From Kalymmatonema hyalinum WJT4-NPBG1 (GTDB lineage Bacteria > Cyanobacteriota > Cyanobacteriia > Cyanobacteriales > Nostocaceae), in NCBI GenBank assembly GCA_019359075.1, contig JAHHIB010000058.1, forward strand, positions 1 through 55,764: DNA of 55,764 nt, written 5' to 3'. The stretch's first letter is position 1. Each line of letters begins with the position of its first letter. Shown in pieces: positions 45,326 through 54,521 of this stretch. The notes under the pieces were generated by a model. The model saw nothing but the letters and a program-made list of their open reading frames with translations, did not search any database and was not told the DNA's origin. The position numbers and the translations under genes were made by a program.

Positions 45326-46183
45326 TTAAATCTGCCAAACTCTTGGTACACAACTAGAACGTACCAAAAATGATTGACGCAATAGCTGCCAGACACCAAT
45401 AAACCAGTTTCTCACCTCAGATGTAGCAGAACCACGATATCGACACAATAATCCACATGAAAGACGAGTCACACCTGCTTCCCCAACGCCATCCCACAGG
45501 GAACGCGCCTTCTGCACCAAATCAGGTGAAACCTCTTGCCCAACGTATACCAGACTACCTGCCACAGGTTGTCCTGCCAAGCCGTGGGGACTGTGAAAAA
45601 CCTCTTCGCTACCCGGTAACCATTGCCTATCAATCCACAAGGGAACCCCTTGCTGCCAAATTTCCGTGTGCGATCGCCATTCTCCTGTTGCAAATATCTC
45701 TCCTCTAGCACTCCGTCCAAATCGGGTGATTTCCCAGCCGATCCAACTCGCTTTCGTAGCTAATTCTACCCGCAAGTCTTGCCGATAAATCGCCCCGTTA
45801 AAGACTATTGTTTCTTGGGGTAACCACTCCAAGCAAGCACCAGTATCAACTTGTATCTCAATGCTTTGTCTTGCTTGAGTGCCATTACTGCGGTATATCT
45901 TACTTGCCGCTGCTGTGGTGATGAGTGCTTGGGCGTTCGGTTGCAGGTGAAAGTTGCAAGAAAGGCGATCGCCTCCCACAACTCCCCCGGCTGTATGTAA
46001 AATCACGCTATGACAAACCTCTTGCCCCTCTGGATAAAACGGGCGTTGTACCTTCAGGGGTGCTTGATTTTGGTTGTGAATGAGCGTTGTTGTATTTTGG
46101 CGATGAGCGTACACTAAGTTAAGTTTGCCATGCCAGCCATTTGAGGATTGTGCTGTGGTTTGATAGTTAGGCTGTTGATTCAC
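45326..46183 (-). CDS. ureD: Urease accessory protein UreD
   Basis: 285 residues. UreD scaffolds nickel delivery to the urease apoenzyme together with UreF and UreG. Family motifs are LHTAGGVVGGDRLSCNFHL, ALITTAAASKIYRSNG, LEWLPQETIVFNGA and GWEITRFGRSARGE. It heads the urease cluster on the minus strand, so the promoter should lie in 46184-46300. The C terminus ends in SSCVPRVWQI, typical of UreD. Confidence 0.95.
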   Translation of the reverse strand: MNQQPNYQTTAQSSNGWHGKLNLVYAHRQNTTTLIHNQNQAPLKVQRPFYPEGQEVCHSVILHTAGGVVGGDRLSCNFHLQPNAQALITTAAASKIYRSNGTQARQSIEIQVDTGACLEWLPQETIVFNGAIYRQDLRVELATKASWIGWEITRFGRSARGEIFATGEWRSHTEIWQQGVPLWIDRQWLPGSEEVFHSPHGLAGQPVAGSLVYVGQEVSPDLVQKARSLWDGVGEAGVTRLSCGLLCRYRGSATSEVRNWFIGVWQLLRQSFLVRSSCVPRVWQI

Positions 46184-46415
46184 AAATTATTAATTTTTTT
46201 AAATTTCTTTTTTTAGTCTATAGGGTGTGCCTTGCCGACTCTACTTAATATTTCTTACGATTTTTCGCCAAGAACACATAGTTGTTGAGGGAATTGTCGC
46301 AAACTCAGTAGTTATCTGTGGATAAGTGTTTTTGGCATTTTGGCTACTTTTGTTAACAACAAAAGGATAGATTAGGGCAATAAGCCGTCATGCACATCGT
46401 GGTTGAAACACCGTC

Positions 46416-46447
46416 AACCCCAGGTAATAAGCCTGGGGTTTTATTTT
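46416..46447 (+). terminator. Rho-independent terminator T1 (plus strand)
   Basis: AACCCCAGG pairs with CCTGGGGTT around TAATAAG, followed by TTATTTT. No annotated gene precedes it on this strand, which implies an unrecognised transcript in 46200-46415. Confidence 0.8.
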
Positions 46448-46565
46448 AGCTATTCTTGCTTAGTTACTTGGCAATTTGGCAATTATTTGGATTGAAACAA
46501 GCCTATCTTTATAAATTAATGCGGTCTTGCATAAAAGACTCAAAGTACACGACAAAACCCCTTTT

Positions 46566-46590
46566 CCCCGGTTTAACTACCGGGGTTTCT
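46566..46590 (+). terminator. Rho-independent terminator T2 (plus strand)
   Basis: CCCCGGT pairs with ACCGGGG around TTAACT, followed by TTTCTT. AAACCCC lies further 5' and can lengthen the stem with GGGGTTT. It may end a small transcript or act as an attenuator for the ORF that begins just after it. Confidence 0.7.
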
Positions 46591-46724
46591 TGCAAATTGT
46601 GGTAAAAGTCAACGTTTTCGTCAAAGTCGATCCCACATTTGGAGTGGTGGTCAAGGTCTATGTCAAGGTCAATGATGACGTTGTTGTCAAGGTGAAAGTT
46701 TTGGGAAATGAAAGGTCAGATTGA
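46590..46724 (+). CDS. Small VKV-repeat ORF of unknown function
   Basis: From TTG 46590 (or GTG 46599) the frame gives about 44 residues with alternating Val/Lys: QIVVKVNVFVKVDPTFGVVV, then KVYVKVNDDVVVKVKVLG. This is an alternating hydrophobic-charged pattern that could form amphipathic beta strands. The DNA is built on GTCAA-type repeats. The stop lies two bases before a strong terminator. No ribosome site is visible, and coding status is uncertain; a non-coding RNA is the main alternative. Confidence 0.35.
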   Translation: MQIVVKVNVFVKVDPTFGVVVKVYVKVNDDVVVKVKVLGNERSD

Positions 46725-46725
46725 T

Positions 46726-46765
46726 AATCCTATGCTTAGAAAGCATGGGATTTTTTCTTTTTTTG
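46726..46765 (+). terminator. Strong Rho-independent terminator T3 (plus strand)
   Basis: A 12-bp stem AATCCTATGCTT / AAGCATGGGATT with one G-U pair and a three-base loop, followed by TTTTCTTTTTTT. It directly follows the VKV-repeat ORF. Confidence 0.85.
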
Positions 46766-46845
46766 AAGGCTTAGTAGTGAGCGCAAAGAGCGCTCAAACA
46801 GTCGTGGACTAAAGTCCTTACTACAAACTTATACAACCATCATAA

Positions 46846-48237
46846 TTAATGCGATGAACTACTAGTTGAACCGACATTATTCATCGTCTGAACTGTTAGC
46901 ACTTGGGGTGGGGTGGCGTCTGGCGGATAGAGGAAGTCTACTTCTACTAATCTTCTCTCGCCTGCCTTCATATTTAACATCACTAATGATTCTCCTTGTT
47001 GTCCCCGTTTCTGCACCAAATGCAAATACTGGGTTTGGGGTAGACCTTGGTCATCTTTGTAACGTACTCTTACCGAACCCCGGAAGAACACTTGCGGCGC
47101 TGGTGGATTTAAAAAGCGCAATCCCTGTTTTGTCAACTGGTCTTCTTTTATTGGTGTCTGCATTGACACCATAACGGTTTGCGGGTTCTGAGTATTGTTA
47201 TACAGTGGCAATGTTAGGCTGTATTGCACAGTGTAATTTCCATGAGCGCGATATGCGGTGTCAGGATAGCGTACCAGCATCGGCGCACTTTGTATTTGAC
47301 TCGTTCCTAAGGTACCGCGATCTAGGGCGCTTAGGGCGTAGGAAAAGGCAAGTCCTGGGCTGGGTATGGTCAGATGCTGAGTTTTTGGATCATCTATTAA
47401 TAATGCTTTCCATTCAGTCCCCTGGGCGACTCCGGCAACGCGACCATATATGATTGGTTTGTTAGTCTCCTCAAGAGGGGTGGGGACTTTATCGCGTGGT
47501 CCGGATAAATCACCATTATCTAGTAAATTTTGCCATTCTTCTAAAGTAGGCTCACGCTCGCTGCCATCAGGATTCTTTGGTGCAAACATTGCCAGACTCG
47601 CTGCATACACTGTGTCGTTACTCCACAGTCGCATGAGTGTAGACCGACCATTTAAGGGTGGTGTGAGTCCGTTCACAGGAATGGGCGCATTCATCAACAT
47701 CCGGCTTTCGCCTGGTGGAATAATAATTTGGGGAGGAAATGTGTCTTGTCGTTGTCCCCGAAGGACATCATACATCACGCGATCGCCTGGTCCGGCGAAA
47801 ATTGTCCCCAAAATATTCTCACTCTTAGATGGCAACTCCGCAAACGGCGCATCTGGTTGGCTTAAATAACTCGCCGCCTGCAAGATATTCACTGTCACAG
47901 GTTGTTTTCCTGGGTTGTGCAGAATTATCCCGAGGTACAGCGATCGCAAATCTTCTGGTGTGGGTGCTTGGGCAACGTGGTGGGCAAAAACATCAAATCG
48001 TCCTTTAAAAGGAAAATTCAGGTGTGCGGTTGGCACTTTTTTCCCTTCGGATGGAAAGGTGGAAAGCAAAATTCCTTCTTTAAGAACCTTTTCTGGACTG
48101 TTGCTGTTAAATACAGGCACACTATCCAGATTGCCTGGTAAAGGACGCACTTGTTGCTGTTGCACAATTTCTTGTGGCGGTGCTGCAGGGGGAGGAGTTA
48201 TTTGAGCGATAGGAAAAATTAGTAAGAATGGCAACAT
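46846..48237 (-). CDS. DUF3370 family protein (cyanobacterial, probably exported)
   Basis: 463 residues. The N terminus MLPFLLIFPIAQITPPPAAP looks like a short signal or anchor followed by a Pro-rich segment. The body matches the cyanobacterial DUF3370 family: HLNFPFKGRFDVFAHHVAQ, LGIILHNPGKQPVTVNIL, GPGDRVMYDVLRGQRQDTFP, and GVAQGTEWKALLIDD. The protein is presumably periplasmic or in the envelope; its function is unknown. It ends 110 bases from the small-RNA-like region. Confidence 0.85.
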   Translation of the reverse strand: MLPFLLIFPIAQITPPPAAPPQEIVQQQQVRPLPGNLDSVPVFNSNSPEKVLKEGILLSTFPSEGKKVPTAHLNFPFKGRFDVFAHHVAQAPTPEDLRSLYLGIILHNPGKQPVTVNILQAASYLSQPDAPFAELPSKSENILGTIFAGPGDRVMYDVLRGQRQDTFPPQIIIPPGESRMLMNAPIPVNGLTPPLNGRSTLMRLWSNDTVYAASLAMFAPKNPDGSEREPTLEEWQNLLDNGDLSGPRDKVPTPLEETNKPIIYGRVAGVAQGTEWKALLIDDPKTQHLTIPSPGLAFSYALSALDRGTLGTSQIQSAPMLVRYPDTAYRAHGNYTVQYSLTLPLYNNTQNPQTVMVSMQTPIKEDQLTKQGLRFLNPPAPQVFFRGSVRVRYKDDQGLPQTQYLHLVQKRGQQGESLVMLNMKAGERRLVEVDFLYPPDATPPQVLTVQTMNNVGSTSSSSH

Positions 48238-48277
48238 ATACTTACATATATTTTTCTCGCTACAGACGCAAACAGCT

Positions 48278-48790
48278 TTACCAAAGTGCCAGCCTGTGGA
48301 TAATCAATAAAAAATCGTCAACGACTAAGGGCAAATTTTCTTCAGTCACAATAGGAACGTGGACAAAGATGCAAGGGGTTGTTAGTTGGTGTTGGCGTAG
48401 TTCATCTAAAACGCAATAGTAAAGACCTTCGCAAACAAATTTTCCGCAGTCGTGACTGATCTCAACTGCCCTTGCTCCCGCCACTAATTGCTCTAAATCA
48501 ACTGTTGTCTGCAACACATTTTCTCCACAACTAGCGCCGACTTCCACACTTAATAGTGTCCGCTTTCGTGCCATGCCACAGCAGATAATGCAGTCTGGTT
48601 GGAGTTCATGGATTTTTTCTATGACTCGAAAACTGGCAAGCTGCACATCTACAGGCAACAGTCGCAACAAGGTTAAATCATAAGGTAACGAGTTAAGCCG
48701 AGCAACTTCTGCCAACAAATCATCAGAAGAATTTGATTTTTGATCAGATAGCCAAGTGTCAAAAGAAGTTAATAGAATTCTTTTCTTCAT
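48278..48790 (-). CDS. Peptidase C15 (pyroglutamyl peptidase I-like) protein
   Basis: 170 residues, shorter than the usual 200-215. The start RILLTSFDTWL and the region PDCIICCGMARKRTLLSVEV correspond to the family's GFEPFGG and GLA blocks. The Cys-containing motif ISHDCGKFVCEGLYYCVL matches SxDAGxYLCN, with C at the catalytic position, and VHVPIVTEENLP gives the catalytic His. Because the N-terminal and substrate-binding motifs deviate, it may not remove pyroglutamate. It is divergent from hisH with 67 bases between. Confidence 0.75.
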   Translation of the reverse strand: MKKRILLTSFDTWLSDQKSNSSDDLLAEVARLNSLPYDLTLLRLLPVDVQLASFRVIEKIHELQPDCIICCGMARKRTLLSVEVGASCGENVLQTTVDLEQLVAGARAVEISHDCGKFVCEGLYYCVLDELRQHQLTTPCIFVHVPIVTEENLPLVVDDFLLIIHRLALW

Positions 48791-48857
48791 ATCGAATATT
48801 ATTTAATATAGATAATATAGAAATACCCTCCATCATAAATTAACAGGGAGCAGGTAA

Positions 48858-49493
48858 ATGACAGTGATTGCAGTCGTAGACTACGACATGGGAAATTTGC
48901 ACTCGGTTTGCAAAGGTTTGGAAAAAGCCGGGGCAACTCCTAAGATTACTGACTCTCAAAAGGAATTAGAAAAGGCAGATGCTGTAGTTTTGCCGGGCGT
49001 GGGTGCATTCGATCCAGCAGTGCAACACTTGAGAGCACGTGGTTTGGAAAAACCAATCAAAGATGCAATTGCATCTGGCAAACCCTTTTTAGGCATTTGT
49101 TTAGGACTGCAAATTCTTTTTGAGTCAAGTGCAGAAGGCGTTGAACCCGGACTCGGAATTATTAAAGGAACAGTCAGGCGATTTCACCGAGAACCAGGAA
49201 TCGCCATTCCTCATATGGGTTGGAATCAACTCGAACTGACTCACCCAAAAAGTAATTTGTGGGAATATATCCCATCTCAACCTTGGGTCTATTTTGTCCA
49301 TTCCTATTATGTTGATCCACAAGATCCGCAAGTCTGTGCTGCAAATGTTACCCACGGTAGTCAAACTGTAACAGCTGCGATCGCCCGCGATAACCTTATG
49401 GCAGTTCAGTTCCACCCAGAAAAGTCCTCTAATATTGGATTGCAAATTCTGTCGAATTTTGTATCCCAAGTTTGGACACAAGTTGCTGCCTAA
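48858..49493 (+). CDS. hisH: Imidazole glycerol phosphate synthase, glutaminase subunit
   Basis: 211 residues of the class I glutamine amidotransferase fold. It provides ammonia to HisF in histidine synthesis. The nucleophile Cys is in FLGICLGLQIL, the His in AVQFHPEKSS, and the conserved N terminus is VVDYDMGNLHSVCKGLEKAG. The ATG has GGGAG upstream. hisF is not in the window. Confidence 0.96.
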   Translation: MTVIAVVDYDMGNLHSVCKGLEKAGATPKITDSQKELEKADAVVLPGVGAFDPAVQHLRARGLEKPIKDAIASGKPFLGICLGLQILFESSAEGVEPGLGIIKGTVRRFHREPGIAIPHMGWNQLELTHPKSNLWEYIPSQPWVYFVHSYYVDPQDPQVCAANVTHGSQTVTAAIARDNLMAVQFHPEKSSNIGLQILSNFVSQVWTQVAA

Positions 49494-49657
49494 ATACAAT
49501 TGTGGATGAGTCAATAGTCTCTAGTCTTTAGTTCATAGTCAAAGGGTTTTTTGAGAATTGATTGTTAAAAATTGTAAATTTCATATAGGATGGCATTGCC
49601 TACCTTTACAAGTGACTGGTGGGTGATGCTTACCCTATAAAAAGATGTTTGCATCTC

Positions 49658-49682
49658 ATGACTAATGACTAATGACTAATGA
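49658..49682. repeat. Heptamer tandem repeat supplying the rsmD start codon
   Basis: ATGACTA units repeat three to four times and end in ATGAG. The ATG of rsmD at 49679 is the last one in the array. The other ATGs are out of frame or meet a stop at once. Confidence 0.8.
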
Positions 49683-50221
49683 GTTTAAGAATTTACGGTA
49701 ATCGACAATTAAAAACTTTACCAGGGAGAGAAACCCGACCGACAAGTGCGCGGGTACGGGAGGCAGTTTTTAATATTTGGCAGGGGACAATAGAAGGTTG
49801 TCGCTGGCTGGATGTGTGCGCCGGTGCTGGTTCAATGGGCGCAGAAGCTTTGTGTAGAGGAGCCAGCCTAGTCGTAGGAATTGAAAAATCTCACCGTGCT
49901 TGTGTCATTATCGAACAAAACTGGCAGCAAGTAGCGAGTGCTGAACAAGAATGGAAGGTACTGCGCGGAGATGTCGTACAGCTTTTGCCAAAATTGTCAG
50001 GACAGTTTGATAGAATTTACTTCGATCCACCTTATGCGAGTGGATTATACCAGCCAGTGCTAGAGGCGATCGCTCACTCTCAGCTTTTAGACGCCAATGG
50101 TGAAATAGCAGTCGAACATAATCCTCAAGATTGGACACCTCCAGTCATTCCATCTTGGGAAATCTACCGCGAAAAAGTTTACGGAAACACAGCTTTAACC
50201 TTTTACAGAGTTGTGGAGTGA
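49679..50221 (+). CDS. rsmD: 16S rRNA (guanine(966)-N(2))-methyltransferase
   Basis: 180 residues. It methylates G966 of 16S rRNA in the assembled small subunit. The motifs RETRPTSARVREAVFNI, WLDVCAGAGSMGAEAL (SAM), and the catalytic DPPY in IYFDPPYASGLYQP are all present. It starts inside a heptamer repeat with no Shine-Dalgarno in the usual place. Confidence 0.94.
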   Translation: MSLRIYGNRQLKTLPGRETRPTSARVREAVFNIWQGTIEGCRWLDVCAGAGSMGAEALCRGASLVVGIEKSHRACVIIEQNWQQVASAEQEWKVLRGDVVQLLPKLSGQFDRIYFDPPYASGLYQPVLEAIAHSQLLDANGEIAVEHNPQDWTPPVIPSWEIYREKVYGNTALTFYRVVE

Positions 50222-50235
50222 GGGGAGTGGGGGAG

Positions 50236-50275
50236 AATTCAAAATTCAAAATTCAAAATTCAAAATTCAAAATTT
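50236..50275. repeat. ATTCAAA heptamer tandem array
   Basis: Five ATTCAAA units in a row, followed by a degenerate one. It lies between rsmD and petG, which converge. A shorter related array lies at 44939-44965. Confidence 0.8.
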
Positions 50276-50316
50276 AAAGTTCCTCACTCCTGACTCCCCA
50301 CTCAGTACTCAGTACT

Positions 50317-50430
50317 TTACAAACCTAGCTGATTGCCGCGCTTGTATTGTTGGTAAGCTTTGTAAAACAATCCACTCAAGGTTACGAAGATTAGACCCAG
50401 CACAATGCCGTCAAGCAAGGGTTCAACCAC
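50317..50430 (-). CDS. petG: Cytochrome b6-f complex subunit 5
   Basis: A 37-residue single-span membrane protein of the cytochrome b6-f complex. It starts [19 protein letters not shown] and continues [17 protein letters not shown], the PetG sequence. The start is GTG at 50430 with AAAGGAG seven bases upstream. It is below the length limit of a usual ORF search. It lies 288 bp from the divergent cytochrome c gene. Confidence 0.95.
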   Translation of the reverse strand: MVEPLLDGIVLGLIFVTLSGLFYKAYQQYKRGNQLGL

Positions 50431-50717
50431 TTTAAATCTCCTTTGTTGCTATCGTTCAATATTTTGTTCCTGTTCTTGATTCTACCAAATCTGGCATGAA
50501 TCCCTTCTTTTAAAGGCTCGCCAGAATGCACCACCCACCTATCCCCCTCATCCCCCTCACTCCCTCACTCCCTCACTCCCTCACTTTCTCATCCCCCTCA
50601 CTCCCTGCTTAGTTAGCAAAAAAACATTTGTCTGTGCTTGCAGTCACAATCAAGAACTTTTAAGCTATGTGTATGAAATGAAAACTTTTTGTACACTTCA
50701 ACTTAAACAGCAAACTT

Positions 50718-51092
50718 TTGGATAACCAGATTACCAAACCTGAAACTCTGATTTGGCGAATCACTCTGACGGCGCTGGCGATTCTGCTAGCAGTTGTTTT
50801 GAGCATTTTTGCTGTTGATATAACCAGAGCTTCCGATCCATACGTTAAAAACGTTCTATCGCTCAAAGGCGACCAAGTACTAGGACACGCCATCTTTCAA
50901 ATCAACTGTGCTGGTTGTCATGGCTGGGAAGCAGATGGGCGTGTAGGTCCCAGTTTACAAGGAGTCTCAAAGCGTAAATCCCCGTATGGTCTGATTCACC
51001 AAGTCATTAGTGGCGAAACTCCACCCATGCCGAAATTTCAACCTAGCCCTCAAGAAATGGCGGATTTGTTGAGCTATTTGGAAAGCCTATGA
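50718..51092 (+). CDS. cytM: Membrane-anchored c-type cytochrome, cytochrome cM-like
   Basis: 124 residues from a TTG at 50718; no ATG or clear ribosome site is available. One N-terminal membrane segment (about 14-34, RITLTALAILLAVVLSIFAV) is followed by a lumenal/periplasmic class I heme domain with CAGCH (C64, C67, H68) and a probable axial Met104 in TPPMPKF. Size, anchor and end (LLSYLESL) agree with cyanobacterial cytochrome cM, which modulates electron flow to the oxidases. It is divergent from petG. Other small c-type cytochromes are an alternative. Confidence 0.8.
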   Translation: MDNQITKPETLIWRITLTALAILLAVVLSIFAVDITRASDPYVKNVLSLKGDQVLGHAIFQINCAGCHGWEADGRVGPSLQGVSKRKSPYGLIHQVISGETPPMPKFQPSPQEMADLLSYLESL

Positions 51093-51566
51093 ACTCCCCA
51101 GGAAATAAAAGGTAGGGATTAGGTAGTGCACACCAGAATTTGCCGACTGCATTATAGCAGAATGATTGCAGGAAGTGGCTTTCCCAATGCGTCAACTTTG
51201 AATTGCTTATGTCCCTGGTTGGGCTGAAAAAGACTGCTGGAAAGCAAATTTTGTGACCTGTTCATCACGCACCCTAGAACTCGTGTCATCTACATGATTC
51301 GAGCTACAACAGCCGTCAGTCCAGTCTTTACCCGGTTCGTGCTTACATACTTTCTTAACCTGCTTGCCCATATATAGCCATTCCTTCTAATGCCATTGAA
51401 TACCTATGAATCATAGCATTAAAAGGTAATATGCGGTATCAAACGGTAAAGGATGGAAAATGAGCCAGTAGTTAGTCCAGTAGTAAGTAGATATAGCAGT
51501 CTACTAAGGACACTAAGGTATGAGAGAAGAAGAGAAAAAGATAATTTTACAGCTCCTCTAAGATTG
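51093..51566. other. Intergenic region between convergent cytochrome c and NACHT genes
   Basis: No convincing gene. A minus-strand 54-residue frame (51207-51371, MGKQVKKVCKHEPG...) has no recognisable similarity. The sequence could be a decayed insertion but no ends are visible. Confidence 0.4.
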
Positions 51567-54077
51567 CTATATTGATAAAGTGAGAGTTTTAGGAATGCGC
51601 TTATTTGGTAATAATAGGTGATCAACAATTTGGTTGCGTAGCTCTTTAGAAGAGTAACTACCTCCTTGAATACATTCCATTAGCAAAATATTGGCGTAAA
51701 AATAATCTTTCAAAGTGTTGATTTGCTCTTGGGAAAATTTCACATCATTATAACCAATATTTAAATACAGCCTCATTACCCCTTTTAAATGGTTTGCCCA
51801 ATCCTGCCAGTCCGATTTAGGGGCATCATCACGAGGAGAGCTTTCTAGTAAGAACATTAATTCGTCTGCTAAAGCCTCGTAGTTCACTTGTTTATCGCTA
51901 GCAATGCCAGAACTAGCTTGAATAGGGAAATGCTCTTTATCAAGGGTAATTTGCCGTTCTTGTTTATAAATGGTAATGACACCCTTCTCTTTATCAATAG
52001 TTATTCCTCCACCTTGTCGTTGAGGAGCAATGAAAATACCATCACTAACAGGAAGTTCTTTTCTTAGTAAAGGGCTTACTTTTTCAGGCTTAAATTCCTT
52101 TTCATCAGCCTTAGCAGAAGCTTTAGCACAAATATCAACTAAATGCAAAGCAAAATCGGAGAATTGTGAGCGCTCAATAATTTTTTTCTGTTCTTTATTG
52201 AATTCTTTCAACATAACAGCTAGCTTTAAAGCGAGGTTAGGATCAACTTTTGTCAGTAGATTGCTATATAGTTCAAACTCCTGATCAACAAATAAATAAA
52301 ACCCTCTCCACGAACTAGACTTAACTCCATGAAAACTAGTTACTTCATCTAGCCAAGTCAACATTTCTTGCAGAGCTTTACTGTTTACTAGCTTGTTAAT
52401 TTGGCTAAACATCAGTTTGAGAAATTCATCAGCATTTGCAAGCCTTTCTGCAATCATGATAAACACTTCTCGCCACTGACGCTTGGTTAGGTGCTGTTTA
52501 ATAACTTCTTTTAATGTTTCAGCATTTGTACTTTCAACTATATAATTAGCAACAAAATATTCCTGAAAAGTCAAGTGTGAAAATGAATATATGTCTTTAG
52601 CTTGCTCAACGAGTAATCCATGATTCGCTTCAATTGTTTTCAATACTTCTAAACTATCAATAGCGAGATTTTCCGGAGAAATTTTAGAGATATTCTCCAG
52701 ATAATTCCTAATATTTTCCTCTATCTCCCTTTGCCGCCAAAAATATTTTTGTGTTTCTTGATTAAAAGCTTTATAAGCTATCTGACTGAGTACATTAACT
52801 TTGCGTTGAAATGGTAAATTAAACTTATTATCAGAATCACGTTTGATTCGCCTGCTAGCATCCCATTTGCGTAGAAGTATATTCACCGCATCATCAATCA
52901 GCGAGTATTGATTTTTGGGGAATTCATAGTTATCCTCAAACACTAAACATAACATAGTTAGCAATAATGGATTTGTAGCTAACTCTTTAATAGACTCACT
53001 TTTTTCTAGTTCTTTTAAAAATTCGTTTTCTAATTTTGGTTCTTGACTAGATGCAAACCATCTTTTTACAAATATTTCAACTTGGTTTTTATCAAAATCT
53101 GCCATCTCCACTTCTGTGAAATAGTCAAATGTATAATCAGAAGCTCCGGAACGGCAAGTCATAACAAAACGATTTTTTGAAAATTGTTCTACTAAAGTAT
53201 TAATATTTCGGTAGACTCGGTTGCTTTCTGCTTCTCTCACTTCATCTAGACCATCTAATAGAATCAAGCAACGACCTTGCTCGAGTAACTCCTGAACAAG
53301 TTCCTCTGGGGCAGAAGCATATGTCATCAATTCTCGTTTGACGGTATCAATAAGAGTTGGTTTATCCTCTTCATCTGCAAATGCTTTTAAGGAAAGAAAA
53401 ATTGGTATAATTTGCTGTCCTAATTCTTGGGTGGTATGCATACCCAGATGCTTGAGAAACGTCGTTTTACCTGCTCCTGGGTTCCCCCAGATAAGAAGTT
53501 TAGGATGATGTTTGACGGCATCTAAAGCAGCTACATTTCTATCACTAACTGTATACTTTATGCGACTGAGGCTGATATTGCTTACACTGTGACTGGAGAT
53601 GTTAGCCAACAACTCTTTAATTGTTTTTGGTTTTTTACCTTTAGTAGTTTCTAAAATATTGACATTGGCATAAACACTATCTAATTCTACAGGTTGAGTC
53701 ATAGTTAGCACTTTCATTGTGCTGCACTTTATCCTAAGATATTCCTGGTATCGGGCAATCCACTCTTGATTTAAATTAGAATTTTCTTGTCCTTGTTCTA
53801 AGGCTGCTTGTTGCCTCAAAGCTTCTTGATAACTATCGTATTCCAATAACACTCTGCATAAAAAGTTAAGGTTCTTCTCCTGCATCTTTGTTGGTTCAAC
53901 GTTATTGAAGAAATTACGTATAGTTTTGTCAGAAATGACATCTTTTGTGGAATTGTCTTTATCTTGATAAACACGATTTAGCTCAGCAATTAGAAATTTG
54001 GGCGAGCCACCAAACTTTTCTATATAAGCTTGTTTTAAGATTTCAAAGACTTTTTGATTGACTGTAATTGCTACCAT
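51567..54077 (-). CDS. NACHT-domain NTPase (bacterial NLR-like)
   Basis: About 836 residues from the ATG at 54077; GAGGG lies just upstream, and a longer leader (to 54128) is less likely. The N-terminal 110 residues are helical with an HTH-like ISDKTIRNFFN. The NACHT core has Walker A WGNPGAGKTTFLKHLG (about 197-212), the hallmark Walker B CLILLDGLDEVRE (270-282) and the sensor RFVMTCRSG. HLTFQEYFVANYI marks the typical winged-helix part. The C-terminal 350 residues are helical. NACHT proteins include antiphage NLR-like sensors in bacteria. No classical LRR or TIR is present. It is divergent from a pentapeptide-repeat protein. Confidence 0.9.
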   Translation of the reverse strand: MVAITVNQKVFEILKQAYIEKFGGSPKFLIAELNRVYQDKDNSTKDVISDKTIRNFFNNVEPTKMQEKNLNFLCRVLLEYDSYQEALRQQAALEQGQENSNLNQEWIARYQEYLRIKCSTMKVLTMTQPVELDSVYANVNILETTKGKKPKTIKELLANISSHSVSNISLSRIKYTVSDRNVAALDAVKHHPKLLIWGNPGAGKTTFLKHLGMHTTQELGQQIIPIFLSLKAFADEEDKPTLIDTVKRELMTYASAPEELVQELLEQGRCLILLDGLDEVREAESNRVYRNINTLVEQFSKNRFVMTCRSGASDYTFDYFTEVEMADFDKNQVEIFVKRWFASSQEPKLENEFLKELEKSESIKELATNPLLLTMLCLVFEDNYEFPKNQYSLIDDAVNILLRKWDASRRIKRDSDNKFNLPFQRKVNVLSQIAYKAFNQETQKYFWRQREIEENIRNYLENISKISPENLAIDSLEVLKTIEANHGLLVEQAKDIYSFSHLTFQEYFVANYIVESTNAETLKEVIKQHLTKRQWREVFIMIAERLANADEFLKLMFSQINKLVNSKALQEMLTWLDEVTSFHGVKSSSWRGFYLFVDQEFELYSNLLTKVDPNLALKLAVMLKEFNKEQKKIIERSQFSDFALHLVDICAKASAKADEKEFKPEKVSPLLRKELPVSDGIFIAPQRQGGGITIDKEKGVITIYKQERQITLDKEHFPIQASSGIASDKQVNYEALADELMFLLESSPRDDAPKSDWQDWANHLKGVMRLYLNIGYNDVKFSQEQINTLKDYFYANILLMECIQGGSYSSKELRNQIVDHLLLPNKRIPKTLTLSI

Positions 54078-54521
54078 TTCTACCCTCTTTACTTTTCTGA
54101 AATCTTTGAGTTTTCTAAAACTTAGCAATGCTTAAGTAGACTGAATGCAAGCTGTTAAGAAATTAAAAACAAGCTATACCTAAAGCTTTCCCTTCTGGTT
54201 ATCATCAAAATTTTGTATCTTATGATACTTTTTGCTCGCTTTTACAAGGGTCATCAATCAAAGTTGTCGGTCTACTAATACTCCTAAAGATAGCGTATAC
54301 CCCAGAACAAAGATCTACTCATCGATATAGGACGTGAGTCGAGAAGCTTTATAAAGTAAATATATTTTCCTTTTATTACCGCTTATTACCGCGTATTTCT
54401 AAGTTTTTTTCAAACAGGAAATATAAGTATGAGCAACAACAGAATCTACTCTAAGTAAGATGCAGATGGCATCAACCAACGTTCTAAAGAATTTCAATCT
54501 TAACTAAACAGGTATAAGTTT
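54078..54521. promoter_or_regulatory. Divergent promoter region of the NACHT and pentapeptide-repeat genes
   Basis: This 444-bp AT-rich gap must hold both promoters. TTATTACCGCTTATTACCGCG around 54375-54395 is a short direct repeat of unknown role. No other gene or repeat seen. Confidence 0.4.

Noticed and set aside
46489-46498. GGATTGAAAC, resembling the end of a cyanobacterial CRISPR repeat
   Set aside because: It occurs once; no second copy at repeat spacing and no cas gene in the window.
51207-51371. Minus-strand ORF of 54 residues downstream of the NACHT gene
   Set aside because: No domain, no clear ribosome site, and length is within chance for this DNA.
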